This document shows, piece after piece, positions 58,975-64,000 of a stretch of 64,000 bases of DNA. The notes beneath the pieces are model-generated. The model made no database searches and was not told the origin of the DNA. It was given only the letters and a program-made list of their open reading frames with translations. Made by a program: the position numbers and the translations under genes. Origin of the DNA: Aricia agestis (Eukaryota; Arthropoda; Insecta; Lepidoptera; Lycaenidae); assembly GCF_905147365.1 (NCBI RefSeq), contig NC_056408.1:12028001-12092000 (forward strand), written 5' to 3'. Position 1 is the first letter of the stretch; the number at the start of each line of letters is the position of its first letter.

Positions 58975-59199
58975 GCTATTTATTGTTAAGAACACTACTA
59001 CTGCCATCCTACGAGGTTTCAGTGTATAATATCTGGAGTGAAAGGCCATGGAATCAATGTGTGAAACCTCACCCTCATAGTGGTGCAAAGGACATGTGTT
59101 TTAAGTGTTACGGTATGCCGTCACATCATTGGGCATGCAATTTATTTAATTATGTAGTATATATCTGCAAATAAAACATTGTATGAAAACTTTGATTAT

Positions 59200-59484
59200 T
59201 CCTACACCTATGTTTGTAGACTGTTGACCGAAAATCATGTTATGAATAGTCTCGCAGTGTAACTGTTGAAAGTCTTTGATGATATTTGAAGCCAGTCAAA
59301 ACGCAATGCGTGTGTTGTCATCGACTTAATACTTATGCTGTTTGGGAATGTCAGTATCTGTATTGTACATTTTAGGGCAATTAAATGATACAAATCACAA
59401 GCTTTTTCACTATATCTTACCTCGTGTAACAGTATTTTTAAATAACTGTAAACAAAAATGTAAGATCCAAGTGTGTACTGTATG
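59200..59484. other. Downstream of ATP synthase c, no feature recognised
   Basis: Spacer after the poly-A signal. Nothing supported. Confidence 0.5.
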
Positions 59485-59486
59485 AT

Positions 59487-59642
59487 ATAGTCTGTCAACA
59501 AAATGAAGAAATTAAAAAGTGGCAACATCGTAGTGTCATCCCTTTTTCCTTCCCTTCCTTTTTTCATCCCTTACATCAATTTGAAAGGGATGACACTTCG
59601 ATGTTACCACTTTTTAGTTTCTTCACTTTTTTGACAGACTAT
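59487..59642. mobile_element. MITE with TATAGTCTGTCAA ends
   Basis: Inverted arms of about 56 bp (AGTCTGTCAACAAAATGAAG, AAAAAGTGGCAACATCG, GTGTCATCCC) surround a T/C-rich middle. The TA-containing ends suggest Tc1/mariner-like targeting. Confidence 0.75.
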
Positions 59643-60029
59643 AAGTTTGGATCTTTCAAGTGAGAACTGCTTTGGCCACTTGAGTTTAAATATGTAGTGC
59701 ATACTTCTAAAACAACAGTACGGGTACCCAATTTAGCTGCTATAAAAAGCTTGTTTACAAAAAATATGATAGTAGATGGATAGAAGTATAGCAACGCCTT
59801 CTCGTCTATGGAGTCTTAAACCTTGTTTACGTTACCATTACTCCAAGTAAGTCAGTTGTCTAGAGCTAGGTAGTCCTAGGCGGAGTAATAAAAATTGAAA
59901 ATGACTTGTATGTTAAGTCACTAGTGATAATATTATGTACAACACTACCCACTATTTATCCGACAACGGCCAAGCCAACCAAAAGGGAGGGTTATGATTT
60001 ATTTTTTACCTGTATGCTATGGATGTGCA

Positions 60030-60330
60030 TTTATTCCCTAAAGGGGCAAACTACCAAACGGGTCATCTGATGGTAAGCAACTTCCGTCGCCCATGGACAC
60101 TCGCAGCATCAGAAGAGCTGCAGGTGCGTTGCCGGCCTTTTAAGAGGGAATAGGGGAGGGTAGGCATGTAAAAGGGAATAGGGGTATGGGATTGGGCCTC
60201 CGGTAAACTCACTCGGCGAAACACAGCGCAAGCGCTGTTTCACGCCGGTTTTCTGCGAGAACGTGGTATTTCTCCGGTCGAGCCGGCCCATTCGTGCCGA
60301 AGCATGGCTCTCCCACGTATAAACCCTATT
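60030..60330 (-). repeat. Family C retroelement 3' end (minus)
   Basis: Same word order as 13830-14190. Read on the minus strand it begins CGTGGGAGAGCCATGC and ends GGTAGTTTGCCCC. The minus frame resembles ...LKRPATHLQLF. Confidence 0.7.
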
Positions 60331-60334
60331 TTGA

Positions 60335-60840
60335 TCGCTTAAAGGCTGCATTACTACTACAAAGGCGTCACGTTAAAATGACAGCGCCCTCTAGGGGACA
60401 TTAACCGATTCAATGCGGCGCACCTTTTTGAAGACACTCAGTCGTGGCGGCATACAATTTTCTCGTGACACGTGAGCCGTGCCATACGCCATAGAAGTAG
60501 ATGACACGGCTACCGTGTCACCCGCCACGTTCAAAAAGGTTTATTGTTTTTCTTGGTATCTCGAGCGTGTACAGTTGTGTCCAGAAGATTACCATGTATT
60601 ATTTACTCATTTATTATTTGGCAAAAAGATGTCAACGGAAACAACGTCGATTGCGAAAAGCGTGCGCCCACGCCGTGTGCCCGCCCGTCCGTCGAGCGTA
60701 CCCGCGTCCGCCCTCCGTCGCACGCTCCTGCACTGCTAATACTATTTTTCGTTTGTACACACGCGAGCGTGCGCCCGCGCGAGTTAAAACTCACGTTGGC
60801 CCTAATACTTACGAATGGGTCTCAATAAAATACATGCTAT
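60335..60840. other. Spacer with CpG-rich patch
   Basis: 60650-60790 is CG-rich (CGTGCGCCCACGCCGTGTGC; GCGTGCGCCCGCGCGAG) against an AT-rich background. An inverted word CACCTTTTTGAA / TTCAAAAAGGT brackets 60421-60540. No exon was recognised in any frame. It may be a MITE or an unrecognised regulatory patch. Confidence 0.4.
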
Positions 60841-60844
60841 CATC

Positions 60845-62440
60845 AACAAATTTATTGCAAATAATTTCAATAGAAAGCATTTAAGTGCTCACCTCTGTAA
60901 AGGCCACAAATGTTTATGTACTGGCATAAGACATCCTGGACCATACTGTTATGTGACCGTTATATGACAGAGGTGAATCCTTAAATTTTTTACAAACTAT
61001 GTTAAATATGAAGACTTCCTCAACACAATTTTGAACAAACCAAAATGCCAAAGTGCATACAAAATAGGCAATATATTTCGCATTCACTTTGGAGAAATGT
61101 CAAATGAACACTAATCGAGAAACTTTGTAGGAAACATTCAACGCTCACGCATCGCGCACGCAGACCGTATAAACATGTAAATATATTTCTGTTGTAATAG
61201 ACAATGTCAAATTCCTTTCTTATTTGGTGTTTCATCAGCTACCTTATAGTTACTTGTACATTTTTTTCTTTTTAACCATCTAAAAATTATAAGATCACTA
61301 GGTATTCCTTATGAAATTTGCCACTAACCACATACTTCCCTGGCAAGTTATTACCTCTCAAACAGTATATACCATAAAGAAAACACTTATCTCGACCTTA
61401 TCGAACATCTGTGCCAAAAAGCGTTGATTTCGTAGATCCCTTTTAGTATTTACCGGCACACAAACGTAGAAGTGAAACAACAAAACTTAAAGCGAATATT
61501 GTCTACACTTTCAACTGTCTTAAAATATGTTTATTTAACATAATTTATATAAAAACAACGTGCAAAATGTTCACACTACTGTAGGTGTGTGCAACAAATG
61601 ACGGGTGTCCACAAAAGAATAATATTATAGTTAAATATTCAAACATGATATAATTTCACTTAAATCTAGCTCGCAAAACAAATAAGGCAAATCTCTACAG
61701 CATCGACTTCCCAATGTCTCTATATACCGTCACTTTTCAATCAAGCTCATAGAAATGTAACGCATAACTATGTCACTTTCAGCTTGGCGCATTCACAGAA
61801 ATAAAATACTAATATAATATTATTTATGATGTCAATAACACGATTAGTAATATAATTAAATGACAATTTTATTTTATATACAATATTCATTGGGAATGAT
61901 AATATTATTATAGAATGTCATATTAAATTATATAACTCATATCATTTTAAAGTTGAAGTATATTTTGAAGATTTAAAATCAGTACATATTGCTATTACTT
62001 TTATGAGTTTCTTACAATTCTAGTGTATGCAAATTATTTTAAAAGAGTGAGCTTGTGTCTTGACTGACTTCAGAGTTCATTGGTAAATTACGAGTTTCTA
62101 AGTTTAGTGAAAAATTTGTAACCGATTTTTAAAAACCGTTCAATTATTATAATATAATTGATAAAAACTATTATAACGATACAAGAGTGTATCATTTAAG
62201 TAAAATAAGCTTTAGCAGAAGGTGGACATAGTTATGACAATGTTGCCATTAAAATGAGATCATCACACAGCATTTTGGTCCGAAAAATATTTCTATGAAT
62301 TTGAATCAACTTCTGTGACATCTAACATTATTTTTTGGCTCCAACCGTCCGTCGCATACAAAACACTCATATCACCATTTATATTACCCTCTTTTACAAC
62401 TAATTGATAATATTTAAATCTAACAACTACGCTAATACAG
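60845..62440 (-). other. Probable Rad21 3' UTR and downstream sequence
   Basis: It lies after the Rad21 stop on the minus strand. Candidate poly-A signals on the minus strand are at 61868-61873 and 60851-60856. No other coding sequence was recognised. The exact end cannot be fixed. Confidence 0.4.
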
Positions 62441-62566
62441 TTAAATGGCCTCCGTTTCGAACTGAGCGCCCTTTGTGAAAGTAATAGGTCCATACGTTTC
62501 CGATTGTTCTATCTTTAACATTTGATGTTTTTTCAACACAAGTAAACTGTAGAACTTTTGCGCCAC
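62441..62566 (-). CDS. Rad21: Cohesin subunit Rad21, last coding exon (gene continues past right edge)
   Basis: A 126-nt exon opens in phase 0 after TTTATCTTTCAG and encodes VAQKFYSLLVLKKHQMLKIE, then QSETYGPITFTKGAQFETEAI and a stop. The FYSLLVLKK core is the last helix/wing of the Rad21/Scc1 C-terminal winged-helix domain, which binds the Smc1 head in cohesin. The preceding exons (RxLQxxL..LLELC region and beyond) were not found between 62566 and 64000, so they must lie outside the window. Family assignment rests on 41 residues, which is short but distinctive. Confidence 0.8.
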   Translation of the reverse strand: MAQKFYSLLVLKKHQMLKIEQSETYGPITFTKGAQFETEAI

Positions 62567-62869
62567 CTGAAAGATAAAAAAAATGGAATTTCAAATTGTA
62601 CACAATGTTCATCTAATAAACTTTATTTGTTGCAACCAAAGGGTTGATTTGGGCTAAACTTCCATAGCAAGAAACTATTTCTAAGGCTTAACCCCAATTT
62701 CACCAACAACTTAAAATGTATGCTGGAATTAGTGTCAAGTTACCTATTTCGTTTTTCATATGGATGAAAAAGAAGACATGAAATTTATTAAGGTGGTAAC
62801 GATAACTGACGTTGGTGAAATTAGGTCTTAGTATGGATTATATACCAGCATTACCAAATGCTGATATAT

Positions 62870-63010
62870 AATCCGTACTAATATTATAAATGCGAAAGTG
62901 TGTCTGTCTGTCTGTTACCTCTTCACGCCCAAACCGCTTTGGGTCCCGTGAAAAGACATAGGCTACTTTTTATCCTAGAAAAATGTACGGTTCCCAGGCG
63001 ATAAGGCGAA
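62870..63010 (-). repeat. Family B repeat (minus), probably in a Rad21 intron
   Basis: It starts CGTACTAATATTATAAATGC and continues GTCTGTCTGTTACCTCTTCA, then CCGTGAAAAGACATAGG..ATGTACGG. Just left of it, 62829-62875 forms a hairpin on TATGGATTATATACCAGCAT. Confidence 0.7.
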
Positions 63011-63375
63011 TGCCCAAAGATGTATGGACCAAAAACCCGTAATCGATTCAAACCATTTATATGTGGCATAGTAGATTACATAATATAATTATACTGTATC
63101 CCAAATACAATGTCCTTTTCGGATTAAACAATCCCCAAGTACTTTAAAAACGATCGTAACAATTGACTTTTCTTATAGGAATCTACATTATGATATTTAA
63201 TTCGACGCGATGCTACGAACGATAGTGTGGCGATTAGTACGTTGTAAAAGCCAGAAAGCCATCCTTTTAAATAATTTATAAATATGTTTTTAAATAAAAT
63301 TAAATCTTAATATATTGTCTTTCGTCTTAATATATTGTGTTTAAAGATGTCTAGACGTAATCATCATATTCCTTA
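63011..63375. other. Spacer, no feature recognised
   Basis: AT-rich, probably intronic to Rad21. Nothing supported. Confidence 0.45.
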
Positions 63376-63379
63376 CCTA

Positions 63380-63680
63380 AAGCCACTACTGTCGCCCATG
63401 GCAACATTAGAAGAGCTGCAATTGCGTTGCCGGCCTTTGAAGATTTGCAGGTCGTATTGGAAATACTGCTGGTGACTGTTTATTTCAGAGTTTTACAGTG
63501 CGCAGCAGAAAGTTAGCAAAAAACGCACGGTGGAAGACTGCCACTCATCAAGGTGATGAGGATGGCATATTTTTCGCGTGGAACGATAGCAAAAAGTTGC
63601 AGTAGGTATGATGCCGAACAATTCTTCAGAGCACTCCCCGTGATACAACTGATAGAGGATGTAGAGTGAAGCCACTTGTG
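63380..63680 (-). pseudogene. LINE ORF2 C-terminal fragment (minus)
   Basis: On the minus strand it reads ASLYILYQLYHGECSEELFG, then ICHPHHLDEWQSSTVRF and, after breaks, FKGRQRNCSSSNVA. This is the C-terminal part of a non-LTR reverse transcriptase related to the family C elements. Confidence 0.7.
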
Positions 63681-63889
63681 ATTTCTTTTATTCTATAACT
63701 GACATCTCTTTTCTTCTCTAAATTTAAATTCTTATCTATCAACATCACTTTCACGAGGAAGAACACAAAAAACAAAGGAAGTAATTGATTGATTTGAAGT
63801 ACTGTGTATCTCAGATTTATTTTTTCAAATTATCTATTTCAGTTATGGTTTTGAATAAAATGAATTGCATATTTAAAATCTGTTTCAAA

Positions 63890-64000
63890 CAGCTTGGACC
63901 CCTTGGAATTACGCCGAGATGTAAGCTTCACTCTGCATCCTCTATCGGTTGTATCACGGGGAGTGCTCTGAGGAATTGTTCGGAATCATACCACCTGCAA
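63890..64000 (+). pseudogene. LINE ORF2 C-terminal fragment (plus), cut by window edge
   Basis: The plus strand reads LDPLELRRDV, then after a one-base shift ASLCILYRLYHGECSEELFG and IIPPA. It is the same protein segment as at 63590-63680 but in opposite orientation, so the two form an inverted pair about 240 bp apart. Confidence 0.7.

Noticed and set aside
60479..60884. Overlapping basic ORFs in the CpG-rich patch
   Set aside because: Three frames are open at once because of base composition; none has a recognisable domain.

Overview
This is a eukaryotic, almost certainly lepidopteran (moth or butterfly), genomic window. The evidence is split genes with short GT..AG introns and insect-like proteins. 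It also has a dense load of interspersed repeats of kinds familiar from Lepidoptera: a piggyBac-like element, tRNA-derived SINEs, RTE- and Jockey-type LINEs, a Penelope-like element, and many small inverted-repeat elements (MITEs). No bacterial operons, CRISPR arrays or intact tRNA/rRNA genes are visible. The species cannot be named from the sequence.

Layout. 1-24.8 kb holds no host gene I can recognise. It contains a small unassigned ORF, a CpG-rich patch with a perfect RFX X-box palindrome (742-755), a deleted piggyBac-like element (2360-3674), two hAT-like MITEs (1009-1696, 8061-8722), a broken LINE ORF1-like domain (17.8-18.4 kb) and a decayed Penelope-like retroelement with RT and GIY-YIG nuclease (18.9-21.4 kb). 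24,871-42,214 (+) is a complete 16-coding-exon gene for the HOPS/CORVET subunit Vps16 (835 aa). Its long introns 7, 11 and 13 are packed with repeats: a LINE, a solo LTR, a THAP remnant and several MITEs. 42.2-48 kb is repeat-rich spacer. 48,080-55,973 (-) is a complete five-exon gene for the zinc-finger cofactor JAZF1 (331 aa). 56.3-59.2 kb (+) is the nuclear gene for mitochondrial ATP synthase c subunit (131 aa), transcribed divergently from JAZF1 across a roughly 300-bp shared promoter. 62,441-62,566 (-) is the last coding exon of the cohesin subunit Rad21; the rest of that gene lies beyond the right edge.

Most interesting signal. The ATP synthase c gene has two tandem, same-phase, stop-terminated last exons. 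Both encode the complete second half of the c-ring protein. By hand count, 31 of 54 codons differ silently and only 6 change the amino acid. The upstream copy departs from the usual insect sequence in and just after the glycine-rich helix-1 motif. This looks like an old, selectively maintained alternative terminal exon pair producing two c-ring isoforms.

Other notable items: a near-complete hammerhead-ribozyme core in Vps16 intron 7, a solo LTR carrying heat-shock-element-like motifs on a giant hairpin, a 31-bp minisatellite with three perfect CRE sites next to a Vps16 splice acceptor, and a nested LINE-in-MITE insertion with intact target duplications. The four host genes (endolysosomal tethering, nuclear receptor/chromatin cofactor, oxidative phosphorylation, cohesin) are unrelated housekeeping neighbours rather than a pathway cluster.
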